Source: CAYZMS01 sp964479625
GTDB lineage: Bacteria > Bacteroidota > Bacteroidia > Chitinophagales > Saprospiraceae
Reading direction: 5' to 3'
DNA: 64,000 nucleotides
Assembly (NCBI GenBank): GCA_964479625.1
Contig: CAYZMS010000007.1
Location: forward strand, 1 to 64,000
The notes beneath the pieces are model-generated. The model had not been told where the DNA came from and made no database searches. It saw only the letters and a program-made list of their open reading frames with translations. The position numbers and the translations under genes were made by a program. Within the stretch, counting starts at the first letter, position 1. Every line of letters begins with the position of its first letter. Positions 44,166 to 54,125 of the stretch are shown here, in pieces.

Positions 44166-47100
44166 ATGAAACAGAAGCTTGTCCTAAGTGTGCTATTGGT
44201 GCTGTTTTCGGCTTCAATGTTACTGGCGCAAACTGTCAGTGGCACGCTTGTCGATGTCGAGGGTGAACCTCTGATCGGTGCCAGTGTGCTTGAGGTTGGT
44301 ACCAGCAACGGTGCCATCACCGATTTTGACGGTACTTTTAGCTTGGAGTTGACAACGGAAAACCCGGTTCTGGAATTTAGCTACACCGGTTTTGCCACTC
44401 AGAAAATTGCCGTCGATGGCCGGACTGCCTTTGATGTTACCCTTGAGCAAGGGGTAGCCCTGGATGAGGTGGTCGTAACAGCTTTGGGCATTTCCCGCGA
44501 ATCCAAAGCGCTGGGTTATTCCGTACAGGAAATTGACGGGGAAGGCCTGGCAGAAGTGCGCGCGACCAATGTAGTTAACAGCCTTTCAGGTAAAGTGGCC
44601 GGTCTACAGATCAGCCAAACAGCCTCCGGCCCTGGTGGATCTTCCCGGGTGATCATTCGGGGGAACAGCTCCATTCTGGGCAATAACCAACCCCTTTACA
44701 TTGTCGATGGGGTGCCCATCGACAACTCCAACATCGACCCGGCCATCCGCTGGGGAGGTATCGATTATGGTGATGGTGTTTCCGACATCAATCCGGATGA
44801 TATCGAAGAGATCTCCGTTTTGAAAGGCCCGAATGCCGCCGCCCTGTATGGATCGCTGGCCAACAACGGCGTTGTGGTCATCACCACCAAAACAGGCAAA
44901 AACGTAGAGGGGATCGGAGTGGAGTTCAATTCGAACTTTACTTTCGATAATATCCTGATCAAACCGGAATTTCAGAACCAATACGGTCACGGTTCACGGG
45001 GGATCATCGATCCCGATCTGGTGGACGCCTATGGTAGCGACCTGGCCCAGGCATCCAGTTGGGGCCCTGAGATGGATGGCTCTCCCCAATTGTTCTACGA
45101 CGGCACCACCCGCCCCTACACGGCTGCCGGTGACGATTACGATGATTTCTACCAAACCGGCCAAACCTGGACCAACAGCGTGGCCTTGTCGGGTGGCAAT
45201 GAAACCAACCACTTCCGCCTTTCTTTCACCAATCTGGATAACCAAGGCATCATTCCAACCAGCACCTTTAAGCGCAGCACCTTCAATTTGCGTGCCGGTT
45301 CGAAAATTACCGATCGACTGACTGCTGACTTGCGTCTGACCTATGTTGACCAGGAAGCCTTCAACCGTCCTTACCTTGCTGACGCCATGGAGAACCCGGG
45401 CAATGCTTATATCTGGAAACCGCGTTCTGTGGCAATGGGTGAATTGGAAAACCACAAGAACCCAGATGGTACCATGTTCCACTACAATATTGGAACTTTC
45501 CGTATGAACCCCTGGTGGGCGATCCGGGAGAATATTAACCAGGACAACAAGGATCGTTTCTTCGGTTATGCATCCCTGAATTACGAATTGACTGATTGGC
45601 TGGATGCAACTTTCCGCACCGGTCAGGATTTTTACTCCACTAACCGCAATGTACGGGTGGCATTGAACACCCGTTACCGCCCGGATGGTAGTGTTACGCA
45701 AAATGATTATCAGGTACAGAACCAATCTTACGAATTCTTTGTAAAGGCCAATCCTCAGTTGTCAGACCGCATCGGAACGAACCTGATTCTGGGTACTTCC
45801 CGCTTCGACAGCCGCCTAAATGGCCTGGGTTATGCCGCTGCCGGTTTCAACAACCTGGGGGAAGACTTCTACAGCATTACCAACGCAACCAGCATAAACA
45901 CTAATGAGTTTTACTCGGGTCGCAGATTGAACTCGGTTTACGGTTTGTTAAGCCTGGATTGGGATCGTACCTTCTTTGTAGATTTCTCTTTGCGCAACGA
46001 CTGGGACTCTACACTTGACCCGAACGAAGATGCCGACTACCTTTACCCTGGCGTCAGCACCTCTTTGGTATTCTCTGAGTTGCTGGGAGGAGATGCCCTT
46101 TCTTTCGGTAAATTGCGTGCCAGTTGGGCTCAATCCGGTAACGGTGCTCCCTTCGGCATTCTGGATCCCGTCCTGAGCCTTCGTGGGCAGACCCACCTTG
46201 GCCAGCCATTGGGTTACCTGGGAACTTATGGATCTCAGAACGAAATTCAAAACATCAACCTGCCCCCACAAGGACTGCAACCGGAGATCTCTACCTCCCT
46301 GGAATTCGGTGTAGACCTTCGCTTCTTTAACGATCGCCTGGGAATAGACGCTACTTACTACGATACAGAGACAGAGAATCAGATCCTTCCGGTACAGGTG
46401 CCTTTAGCTTCCGGTTACACCGGTGCTATTGTTAATGCAGGTTTGGTCCGTAACTCAGGGGTTGAATTGATCCTGCGTACTACTCCGGTATTGAATAAAG
46501 AGCTGCGTTGGGATATCAACTTCAACTTCGCTGCCAACAGGAACGAAGTAGTTGAACTGTACGAAGACCTGAATGCAGTATTGCTGGGTGCCGACCGTGC
46601 GGTTGCTATCGAGGCACGTCCCGGAGAGCCCTACGGTAATATTGTTGGTAAAGCCTACCTGAAAGACGAGAGCGGCAACATTGTTGTTGACGATAATGGT
46701 TTGCCCATTGCTACTCCTAATGTTCGAATTATTGGAAATAATACCCCGGATTGGCTGGGCGGTATCAGCACCAACCTGAACTGGAAAGGCTTTAGCCTTT
46801 ATGGTCTGGTTGATATGCGTATCGGAGGAGAGGTGTTTTCTCAAACGAATCGCTACCTGCACCTCAACGGTAACCATGCCAATACACTGGAAGGGCGCAA
46901 CGGTGATTTCATCATTGACGGATCCCAGGTTGCTTTATTCGACGGAGGTAATATAGTTGTTGATGAGAATGGAAATGCAACTTCCGCGGGTGTAAACTCC
47001 ACTACCGTTCAAGGGGAAGACTGGTGGAAGTCGGTATTCGATCAAGGTATAATCGATGACTTCGTTTATGATGCCAGTTTTGTGAAGCTCCGGGAGATCT

Positions 47101-47315
47101 CTTTGAGCTATGAACTGCCAAGAAGCGTTATGGAAAACCTGCCACTGGAGCGCATTCGCCTTTCCATTGTAGGCCGAAACCTGGCAATACTGAGCAGTAA
47201 TTTAGATGGCCTGGATCCTGAAGCATCCTACAACAGCGGAAATGCTCAGGGTCTTGAATCCGGTGCTATTCCAAGCACGCGTAGTATTGGTTTCAATGTC
47301 AATCTGGTATTCTAA
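44166..47315 (+). CDS. SusC/RagA-family TonB-linked outer-membrane transporter
   Basis: A 1049-aa TonB-dependent transporter. Signal peptide (1-21, ...SMLLAQ), carboxypeptidase-like regulatory domain (about 25-95, GTLVDVEGEPLIGASVLEVG), a TonB-box-like segment before ALGISRESKALGYSVQEI, plug domain (about 100-235, LYIVDGVPIDNSNID) and a 22-strand barrel ending in the C-terminal aromatic strand (SIGFNVNLVF). Works with the SusD lipoprotein encoded 64 nt downstream to import oligosaccharides; chito-oligosaccharides are the likely cargo, given the GH20 and NagB neighbours. Confidence 0.95.
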   Translation: MKQKLVLSVLLVLFSASMLLAQTVSGTLVDVEGEPLIGASVLEVGTSNGAITDFDGTFSLELTTENPVLEFSYTGFATQKIAVDGRTAFDVTLEQGVALDEVVVTALGISRESKALGYSVQEIDGEGLAEVRATNVVNSLSGKVAGLQISQTASGPGGSSRVIIRGNSSILGNNQPLYIVDGVPIDNSNIDPAIRWGGIDYGDGVSDINPDDIEEISVLKGPNAAALYGSLANNGVVVITTKTGKNVEGIGVEFNSNFTFDNILIKPEFQNQYGHGSRGIIDPDLVDAYGSDLAQASSWGPEMDGSPQLFYDGTTRPYTAAGDDYDDFYQTGQTWTNSVALSGGNETNHFRLSFTNLDNQGIIPTSTFKRSTFNLRAGSKITDRLTADLRLTYVDQEAFNRPYLADAMENPGNAYIWKPRSVAMGELENHKNPDGTMFHYNIGTFRMNPWWAIRENINQDNKDRFFGYASLNYELTDWLDATFRTGQDFYSTNRNVRVALNTRYRPDGSVTQNDYQVQNQSYEFFVKANPQLSDRIGTNLILGTSRFDSRLNGLGYAAAGFNNLGEDFYSITNATSINTNEFYSGRRLNSVYGLLSLDWDRTFFVDFSLRNDWDSTLDPNEDADYLYPGVSTSLVFSELLGGDALSFGKLRASWAQSGNGAPFGILDPVLSLRGQTHLGQPLGYLGTYGSQNEIQNINLPPQGLQPEISTSLEFGVDLRFFNDRLGIDATYYDTETENQILPVQVPLASGYTGAIVNAGLVRNSGVELILRTTPVLNKELRWDINFNFAANRNEVVELYEDLNAVLLGADRAVAIEARPGEPYGNIVGKAYLKDESGNIVVDDNGLPIATPNVRIIGNNTPDWLGGISTNLNWKGFSLYGLVDMRIGGEVFSQTNRYLHLNGNHANTLEGRNGDFIIDGSQVALFDGGNIVVDENGNATSAGVNSTTVQGEDWWKSVFDQGIIDDFVYDASFVKLREISLSYELPRSVMENLPLERIRLSIVGRNLAILSSNLDGLDPEASYNSGNAQGLESGAIPSTRSIGFNVNLVF

Positions 47316-47379
47316 TTTGGTTTGTAAGTGTTTAGGCTTATTAGGTTTAGACTTATGAACACATAAACAAAAAAAAACA

Positions 47380-48834
47380 ATGCGAACAACAAAAATAATT
47401 TTCCGACTCCTCCTTATCGGCCTGGTCTTTTCCGGAGCTATGGGATTGCAAAGTTGCACGGAGGACTTCGAAGAGATCAATACAGATCCGGCGCTGGCTC
47501 CGAGCTTGAAACCGGAATTCACCTTGGCCTGGTCACAGGTAAGCGTTTCCGGGCACCGATTTGAAATGTGGCGTGCCCATCTTTTAGGGGCTGGTATTTA
47601 CGCTCAGCACATTGGAACACACTGGTATGGTTACACCCAAGCCAATGATGGCTGGATCGAAGCCTACTGGAATACCGCTTATGCCAAATTGGTCGGCAAT
47701 ATCAACCTGACCATTGACCTGGCACAGGAACAGGGAGATCAGGAGAAAGTGGCCATTGCGCGTATTTGGCGGGCGTTCATTTTCCACCGGCTGACAGACT
47801 ATTGGGGGGATATTCCCTACTCTCAGGCTGGTTTACCGGCAGATGAAGCTGTTTTGACGCCGGCTTACGATACACAGGAGGCTATTTATATGGATATGCT
47901 GAATGAATTGAAAGAAGCGGCTGACGTTCTGTCTCCAGGGGGTAATTCCTACGGGGAAGGAGACCTGGTATACCAGGGTGACCACGATAAGTGGATCCGT
48001 TTTGCCAATTCCCTGCGGTTGCGCTTGGCTATGCGGATCAGCAATGTCGATCCTTCTACTGCTGAACAGCACATGAGAGAAGCATTGGCAGGTGGTGTGT
48101 TCCAAAGCAATGAGGACAACACCATTATGATCCACGACGAAGCAGAGCAATTCGACTTACAGTCAAATGGTAGTTCTGCACCTATCGTAGCGGGCTTCAA
48201 CGGACACTATGTGGCTAAAGCGGTCGTTGACCTCTTGAGTTCAACCAACGACCCACGCCTTCCGGTATTTGCAGAAACAACTGTCGACGGCAGCTATGTT
48301 GGTCTTCCCAATGGATTGCCATCCGATTACCCCAACGGGGCAGTTGGTCCTGACAACTACTCTTTGCCGAATCGTTCTACACTTTTCGGAATGGGTTCGG
48401 ATGTGACTTTTGTCAGCTATGCAGAGGTTTTATTCCTACAGGCGGAAGCTGCCCTGAAGGGATGGGATAGTGGTTCCCCACAAGCATACTACGAAGCAGG
48501 GGTTCGCGCCTCTATGGAGCAATTTGGTGCAGAAGGCGATGTAGATGCCTACCTGGCACAAGCAGGTGTAGCTTATGATGCAGCCAATGCCATGGAGCAG
48601 ATCATTACGCAGAAATGGATCGCCGTATTCCCGGATAGCTGGGAGGCCTGGAGCGAATGGCGCCGTACGGGCTACCCTGCCTTCACTAATGAGATGGCTA
48701 CGGATGTAGAGAGCATACCCATGCGGATGAAATACCCCCAGATCGAACAGGTCCTGAATACCGACAACTACAACCAGGCCGTTTCAAACCAGGGCCCGGA
48801 CGTGGAAATGACCCGGGTTTGGTGGGATAACTAG
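47380..48834 (+). CDS. SusD/RagB-family surface glycan-binding lipoprotein
   Basis: A 484-aa lipoprotein of the SusD-like_2 type. Lipobox GLQSC (Cys about 26) then the conserved EDFEEINTDP, TPR-like helical core (IARIWRAFIFHRLTDYWGDIPYSQA), and C-terminal AEVLFLQAEAALKGW. It forms the lid of the SusC barrel. Co-transcribed with susC. Confidence 0.94.
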   Translation: MRTTKIIFRLLLIGLVFSGAMGLQSCTEDFEEINTDPALAPSLKPEFTLAWSQVSVSGHRFEMWRAHLLGAGIYAQHIGTHWYGYTQANDGWIEAYWNTAYAKLVGNINLTIDLAQEQGDQEKVAIARIWRAFIFHRLTDYWGDIPYSQAGLPADEAVLTPAYDTQEAIYMDMLNELKEAADVLSPGGNSYGEGDLVYQGDHDKWIRFANSLRLRLAMRISNVDPSTAEQHMREALAGGVFQSNEDNTIMIHDEAEQFDLQSNGSSAPIVAGFNGHYVAKAVVDLLSSTNDPRLPVFAETTVDGSYVGLPNGLPSDYPNGAVGPDNYSLPNRSTLFGMGSDVTFVSYAEVLFLQAEAALKGWDSGSPQAYYEAGVRASMEQFGAEGDVDAYLAQAGVAYDAANAMEQIITQKWIAVFPDSWEAWSEWRRTGYPAFTNEMATDVESIPMRMKYPQIEQVLNTDNYNQAVSNQGPDVEMTRVWWDN

Positions 48835-48851
48835 GCAAAGGTCATAAATGG

Positions 48852-48889
48852 AATTAGTGATTTTCGGTCTGAGACCAAAATCACTAATT
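48852..48889 (+). terminator. Hairpin after susD
   Basis: AATTAGTGATTTT (48852-48864) pairs with AAAATCACTAATT (48877-48889) over 13 bp, with additional GGT/ACC pairing inside. It lies 18 nt past the susD stop and may end or stabilise the susCD transcript. Confidence 0.6.
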
Positions 48890-48987
48890 ACCAAGGTACA
48901 CATTTGGGTAAGTTTTGTAGGCAGGGCCTTGGGTTTTCCGGGCCCTGTTTTCCAACTATACTTTACATCGAATCAAATCTTCATTAC

Positions 48988-51246
48988 ATGTCAATTGGGA
49001 ATTGGGTATTTATTGGTTGTGTTTTTTGCCTCCTTTTGGAACCCCTGCAGGCCCAGGAGATCATCCCTCGTCCGGTAAAAAAGGAGGTCAGGCCTGGCTA
49101 TTTCGAATTAAACCGGCAAACAACCCTTAGTTTGAATACTGACTCGGAAGAAGTTCTGGAGCTTGTAGCGCTTATGCGAGAACAATTCCAACTCCCTTTT
49201 CCACTCTCAGAACAACAGGAAAACCAAAGTGAAATTCGGTTAATCCTATCCGAAACGCTGCTTGAAGACGAAGCTTATCGTTTGTACATCAGTCCGGAGG
49301 GAGTATCCCTTGAAGCCGGTTCTGTAGCGGGCCTGTTCTACGGGGTTCAAAGTATCTGGCAAATGTATAAACTGAGCCATTTACCTGCCTGTCGAATAGA
49401 AGACGCTCCGGCCTTTCCCTACCGGGGAATGCACCTGGATGTATCGCGTCATTTTTATCCAGTTGAATTCATTAAGGAATATATCGACATGTTGGCCCAT
49501 TACAAAATGAATCGGTTCCACTGGCACCTCACCGATGATCAGGGCTGGCGTATTGAAATAAAACGATACCCCAAACTACAAGAAATTGCTGCTTACCGTA
49601 AGGAGACCCTGACCGGACATTACAACGATCAGCCTCAACGGTTCGACGGCCAGCGCTACGGTGGTTATTACACCCAGGAGGAAGTAAAAGAAATTGTTGA
49701 CTACGCCCGCCGGCGACACATTACCGTTATTCCTGAGATCGAAATGCCCGGCCATGCCCAGGCGGCTCTTGCAGCCTATCCTGAATTAGCCTGTACGGCG
49801 GGCCCTTTTGAAACGGCTACCAAATGGGGCATTTTTAATGATGTCTACTGCCCCAGTGAAGCGACTTTTGAGTTTCTGGAGAACGTACTAATCGAAGTTT
49901 TCGACCTTTTCCCAAGTTCCTACATCCATGTGGGTGGGGATGAATGCCCGAAAGTACGATGGAAGGAAAGCGATTTGGCACAATCGGTTATTAAGCGCGA
50001 AGGATTAAAGAACGAACATGAGTTGCAAAGTTATTTCATTCAACGCATGGAACGCTTTGTCAATGCTCACGGTCGCAAGATCATTGGCTGGGATGAAATC
50101 CTTGAAGGCGGATTGGCACCCAATGCAGCCGTTATGTCCTGGCGGGGAGAATCCGGAGGTATTGCTGCGGCCCAGGCAGGGCATGAAGTAGTCATGACAC
50201 CAACCGACTTTTGTTATTTCGACTACTACCAATCCGATCACCCGGAGGAGCCCCTGGCAATCGGTGGTTTTTTACCGCTGGAGAAGGTTTACCATTACCA
50301 CCCGGTTCCAGATGCACTTTCTGAGGAGGAGGCTAATTATATTCTTGGTGCTCAGGGAAATGTGTGGTCAGAGTACCTGCCCCAGCCCGAAAACGTAGAA
50401 TATATGGCCTATGCGCGGATGATGGCCCTATCGGAGGTAGTTTGGTCGGGCAAGGACCAGAAAGATTTTGAAAACTTCGTAGGGCGATTGTCAAAGCACC
50501 TTTCCTTTTGGCGGTCGAAAGGCGTGAATGTCGCCAACCATCTCTTTGATGTGCAGGCAAACATCCTGTCCGGTGATGGTAAGGGCGTTCGGCTTGTCCT
50601 GAGTAAACTTGCCCCAGAAGGGGAGATCCGGGCAAGGTTAAACCAAGAAGCAGGACGGCAAATACAAGGCCCGCTTTCGATCGAACGTTCCGGTAAATTA
50701 TTTGCAGAAACGTACTACCAGGGCCGCCCCATCGGTCGCAGCCTGGAGTTGGATTTCGATCTGCATGCAGCGGCAGGAAAAACCATATCCCTTGAACATC
50801 TCCCGGCCGATCGCTACAGTGCTGGCGGCCCGGAAGCCCTCATCAACGGCCTCACCGGCAGCGAAGAACGCTACGGCGATGCCGAATGGCTGGGGTTTGA
50901 AGGAGTAGATTGCATTGCCACCATCGACCTGGGCAAACCACAGGCTTTAGCCGAGGTGCAGTTCCGTTTTTTCAATGGCCCCGGCCAATGGATCTATCCT
51001 CCCAAAACCGTAGAGCTGGCCTGGTCGGAAGACGGCAACATCTACCAACCGATTGCAAACACCTCCGTCACTATTTCCAATGGAAAGATCGCCTCGGCAA
51101 AACTGGAAGTTCCGAATTACCGGAAAGCCCGGTTCTGGCGCGTGGCCATCCCCAATTATGGCATTATTCCTGAAGGACAACAAGGTGGAGGTTACCCCGC
51201 CTGGTTATTTGTGGATGAGTTGGTTTTTTCTACCCATGATGAATGA
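48988..51246 (+). CDS. Beta-N-acetylhexosaminidase, GH20
   Basis: A 752-aa exported enzyme that removes terminal GlcNAc (or GalNAc) from glycans, probably chito-oligosaccharides. Signal peptide (about 1-21, ...LLLEPLQAQ), GH20b N-terminal domain (about 25-140), GH20 catalytic barrel (about 145-490; MHLDVSRHFYPVEFIK, RFHWHLTDDQGWR, and catalytic Asp-Glu in YIHVGGDEC), and a C-terminal discoidin-like beta domain (about 600-750: CIATIDLGKPQALAEVQFRFFNGPG). I start at ATG 48988, where the signal peptide begins; the longer frame from 48904 lacks one. Confidence 0.94.
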   Translation: MSIGNWVFIGCVFCLLLEPLQAQEIIPRPVKKEVRPGYFELNRQTTLSLNTDSEEVLELVALMREQFQLPFPLSEQQENQSEIRLILSETLLEDEAYRLYISPEGVSLEAGSVAGLFYGVQSIWQMYKLSHLPACRIEDAPAFPYRGMHLDVSRHFYPVEFIKEYIDMLAHYKMNRFHWHLTDDQGWRIEIKRYPKLQEIAAYRKETLTGHYNDQPQRFDGQRYGGYYTQEEVKEIVDYARRRHITVIPEIEMPGHAQAALAAYPELACTAGPFETATKWGIFNDVYCPSEATFEFLENVLIEVFDLFPSSYIHVGGDECPKVRWKESDLAQSVIKREGLKNEHELQSYFIQRMERFVNAHGRKIIGWDEILEGGLAPNAAVMSWRGESGGIAAAQAGHEVVMTPTDFCYFDYYQSDHPEEPLAIGGFLPLEKVYHYHPVPDALSEEEANYILGAQGNVWSEYLPQPENVEYMAYARMMALSEVVWSGKDQKDFENFVGRLSKHLSFWRSKGVNVANHLFDVQANILSGDGKGVRLVLSKLAPEGEIRARLNQEAGRQIQGPLSIERSGKLFAETYYQGRPIGRSLELDFDLHAAAGKTISLEHLPADRYSAGGPEALINGLTGSEERYGDAEWLGFEGVDCIATIDLGKPQALAEVQFRFFNGPGQWIYPPKTVELAWSEDGNIYQPIANTSVTISNGKIASAKLEVPNYRKARFWRVAIPNYGIIPEGQQGGGYPAWLFVDELVFSTHDE

Positions 51247-51268
51247 TTGGATTGTGGGTTTATTGGTT

Positions 51269-51390
51269 TATCCACCCGTACACCTATCCGCCTATAAACT
51301 TATCCACCATACACCTATCCACCTATAAACCTATCCACCATGCACCTATCCACCTATAAACTTATCCACCATACACCCATACACCATTAA
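51269..51390. repeat. Tandem repeat of a 31-bp unit
   Basis: Close to four head-to-tail copies of a 31-bp unit starting TATCCACCATACACCTATCC lie between the GH20 gene and the symporter: 51269-51300 (32 bp, two substitutions), 51301-51331, 51332-51362 and a partial copy from 51363. The repeat is C-rich on the plus strand with almost no G. There are no spacers, so it is not a CRISPR array. Confidence 0.85.
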
Positions 51391-51407
51391 GTATTTAAAC
51401 GAAAAAA

Positions 51408-53198
51408 ATGAACTTAAACAGCCTTGATTGGTCCATCATATTTGGATTTTTTGCCTTAAGCCTGGCCATTGGCTTGTTGGTCTCTCGAAAGTCGGGGAAG
51501 AGTTATCAGGAGTTTTTCCTTTCAGGCCGGGGGATGCCCTGGTGGCTGTTAGGGGTGAGCATGGTAGCGACCACTTTTTCTGCTGATACCCCCAACCTGG
51601 TTACGGATATAGTTCGAACGAATGGAATCGCCGGAAACTGGGTTTGGTGGGCCTTTCTGTTGACCGGGATGCTGACGGTTTTCGTTTATGCCAAACTCTG
51701 GCGGCGTTCCGGAATACTGACCGACCTGGAATTCTATGAACTCCGTTACAGCGGGCAACCCGCCGCTTTCCTTCGGGGATTTAGGGCAGTTTATCTTGGA
51801 GTGTTCTTCAATATAATCATTATGGCTACGGTTACTCTGGCTGCCATTAAGATCGGTGACGTCATGCTGGGCTTAAAACCGGTGCAAACCGTTTTTCTAG
51901 CGTCCCTGGTTACTGTGGCATACACCTCTCTTGGTGGTTTACGCGGGGTGATCCTGACAGATTTTTTCCAATTTGGCCTGGCTATGATCGGGATTATCTG
52001 GGCGGCTGTCCTGATCGTAAATATGCCCGAAGTCGGCGGTTTGGATAATTTATTATCCCACGAAAGAGTAAGTGGCAAACTCAACTTTCTACCTGATTTC
52101 AATGACCCCCGGCAACTCATTCCCTTGTTTATTTTACCGTTAGCGGTGCAATGGTGGAGTGTTTGGTATCCCGGCGCGGAACCTGGCGGCGGTGGGTACA
52201 TCGTTCAACGGATGCTTTCGGCCAAGGACGAGAAGAACGCCGTGGCGGCTACCCTCTTCTTCAATGTAGCCCACTACGCCTTAAGGCCCTGGCCCTGGAT
52301 GCTGATCGCACTGGCTTCGCTTATTGTGTTCCCGGATCTGGAATCCTTGGGTGCTGCCTTTCCCAATGTAGCCGAGGATAAACTGAAAAATGACCTGGCC
52401 TTTCCGGCTATGCTAACCCTCCTGCCCAATGGCTTGATCGGATTGGTGGTGGCTTCCCTTATTGCTGCTTTTATGTCGACTATTTCCACCCACCTGAACT
52501 GGGGCTCCAGTTATGTGGTCAATGACGTCTACAAACGTTTTATAGATCCCAATGCTTCCAACCGGAAGCTGGTCAACATGGGCCGGGTCTCTACCGTACT
52601 GCTGATGATCGTTGCTGCCTTGTTGGCTCTGGAACTGGAAAATGCCCTGCAGGCCTTTAATATCCTTTTGCAGATCGGGGCAGGTACGGGGCTGATCTTC
52701 ATACTGCGCTGGTTTTGGTGGCGTATTAACGCCTACAGTGAAATTGCAGCAATGGTCATTTCCTTTATTGTGGCCCTGCTCGTCGAACTCGGTCCTCTTA
52801 GCGGGATACCCGATCATTTAAAGCTGGTTACCGGCGTTGGTATTACGACGATCGGCTGGCTGGTCGTCACTTTCCTGACCCCTCCAGATAAACAGCAGCG
52901 ATTATTGGCCTTTTATAAATTGATCAAGCCCGCTCCGGGCGGTTGGCGCCCTGTGATCGAAAAGGGCATTGCTGCGGGTAAACTGGAAAGCTCCGAAGTG
53001 GTTCCCGGCCAGTTACCCACTGAAATCGCCTGCATGGTCGCAGGGGTGTTCAGCGTTTATGCCGCACTATTTGCCACCGGCTTTTGGATCTATGGAAATA
53101 CTGGGCCAGCTTTGACCGCTACGGCAGTAGCCGCCCTGGGGACGCTTTTCCTCTTTCGAATGTGGGGAAGAGTTAATCGTGAACCAAGGCAGGAGTGA
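51408..53198 (+). CDS. Sodium/solute symporter (SSS family), probable amino-sugar importer
   Basis: A 596-aa integral membrane protein with 13-14 predicted helices of the SSS/LeuT-type fold: FLSGRGMPWWLLGVSMVATTFSADTPN (helix 2 region), GIAGNWVWWAFLL, TSLGGLRGVILTDFFQFG (SSS signature), STHLNWGSSYVVNDVYKRF. It would drive uptake of a sugar with Na+; GlcNAc is inferred from the locus. Preceded by the 31-bp tandem repeat and convergent with the VanZ-like gene. Confidence 0.9.
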   Translation: MNLNSLDWSIIFGFFALSLAIGLLVSRKSGKSYQEFFLSGRGMPWWLLGVSMVATTFSADTPNLVTDIVRTNGIAGNWVWWAFLLTGMLTVFVYAKLWRRSGILTDLEFYELRYSGQPAAFLRGFRAVYLGVFFNIIIMATVTLAAIKIGDVMLGLKPVQTVFLASLVTVAYTSLGGLRGVILTDFFQFGLAMIGIIWAAVLIVNMPEVGGLDNLLSHERVSGKLNFLPDFNDPRQLIPLFILPLAVQWWSVWYPGAEPGGGGYIVQRMLSAKDEKNAVAATLFFNVAHYALRPWPWMLIALASLIVFPDLESLGAAFPNVAEDKLKNDLAFPAMLTLLPNGLIGLVVASLIAAFMSTISTHLNWGSSYVVNDVYKRFIDPNASNRKLVNMGRVSTVLLMIVAALLALELENALQAFNILLQIGAGTGLIFILRWFWWRINAYSEIAAMVISFIVALLVELGPLSGIPDHLKLVTGVGITTIGWLVVTFLTPPDKQQRLLAFYKLIKPAPGGWRPVIEKGIAAGKLESSEVVPGQLPTEIACMVAGVFSVYAALFATGFWIYGNTGPALTATAVAALGTLFLFRMWGRVNREPRQE

Positions 53199-53258
53199 CA
53201 GAAGATGAAGCCCAATTTCAGGCCACCCTTTTCCGGCGCGCTGCCAACGCAAGCAGGC

Positions 53259-54125
53259 TTACGGGCTCAACCAGCGGTATAAAAAAACCAGGCCAGCTAG
53301 CAGAAGGCTGCCCTCAAGGGGGCGAAGAATATGAAAGACCACATTCGGCGGAACCCTGGACCAGAAACCCACCGCGGGTTCTTGTACCAGCAGGTAGGGG
53401 GACGGGCTTCCTCCTTCGGGAGTTGGAAAAACATCAAACCCATTAAAAAACCACGTCAATAAAAGGAGGCCTGCCAAACTGAAAATGGTTAAAGTTAAGG
53501 GATTTCGTAACCAGGGCTGCCGCTCAAAGCGACGAAGCTGCAGGACATCCCAGGCGGCCAGCATGAGTAAACCTAAGGCGCCACCGAGCTGATTGAGTAC
53601 CACGTCGTTAAAGTCGTAATAATCCATTCGATCATAGCCCAAAACAAAATATTGATAGCCTTCATCAATGGCACCAAGGATGGTAAGCACGAGAAAAGTA
53701 AGTCGGTAATGTTGAATTAATGGAAAGATCAGGATCGCCAGCAAAGCGTATTGCGGAAGGTGGATCAGTTCGGAATTAACTACCACCAGATAACGCATCC
53801 AAAGGGCGATCAAAACCATTGTCAGGATCAAATACCCCACCAATCTTAGGAGAGGTATCCTATCATGGGTTACTAAAGCTTTTGCATTACCATCAGCCCC
53901 TTTCGAGGCCTTCCGGTTTCGATAGAGTCCCCCAAAAAAAATAAGCAGGTAAAAGGCTCCGCCCATTAGCGCAAATTGGAGGAAAAGCGCATTGTAAGCC
54001 GCTCGATCATTGATCTTAAAGGTTTGAACAATGAATTTCCCCACTATATCATGGGTAAGAACGACCAGCAAGTAATAGGTCAGGCTAACCAGACCGAGCA
54101 CTAGCAAGTGCCGGGAGGGGGCCAT
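53259..54125 (-). CDS. VanZ-like membrane protein
   Basis: A 288-aa protein with about seven membrane helices. The VanZ-like core is visible at about 130-210: NSELIHLPQYALLAILIFP, then AIDEGYQYFVLGYDRMDYYDFNDVVLNQLGG, i.e. the conserved His/Glu, DE and D-V-N-x-L-G positions. VanZ gives low-level teicoplanin resistance in enterococci, but the wider family's function is unclear. ATG 54125 shares its base with the TAA of the OB-fold gene (TAATG), so I prefer it to 54143; the same coupling appears between the kinase and HAD genes. Confidence 0.75.
   Translation of the reverse strand: MAPSRHLLVLGLVSLTYYLLVVLTHDIVGKFIVQTFKINDRAAYNALFLQFALMGGAFYLLIFFGGLYRNRKASKGADGNAKALVTHDRIPLLRLVGYLILTMVLIALWMRYLVVVNSELIHLPQYALLAILIFPLIQHYRLTFLVLTILGAIDEGYQYFVLGYDRMDYYDFNDVVLNQLGGALGLLMLAAWDVLQLRRFERQPWLRNPLTLTIFSLAGLLLLTWFFNGFDVFPTPEGGSPSPYLLVQEPAVGFWSRVPPNVVFHILRPLEGSLLLAGLVFLYRWLSP

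Noticed and set aside
44994..45725. 243-codon minus-strand ORF antisense to susC
   Set aside because: Shadow of the SusC barrel region; Val/Ile-rich translation with no family match.
51269..51390. CRISPR array
   Set aside because: The 31-bp units abut each other with no spacers, and no cas genes are present.
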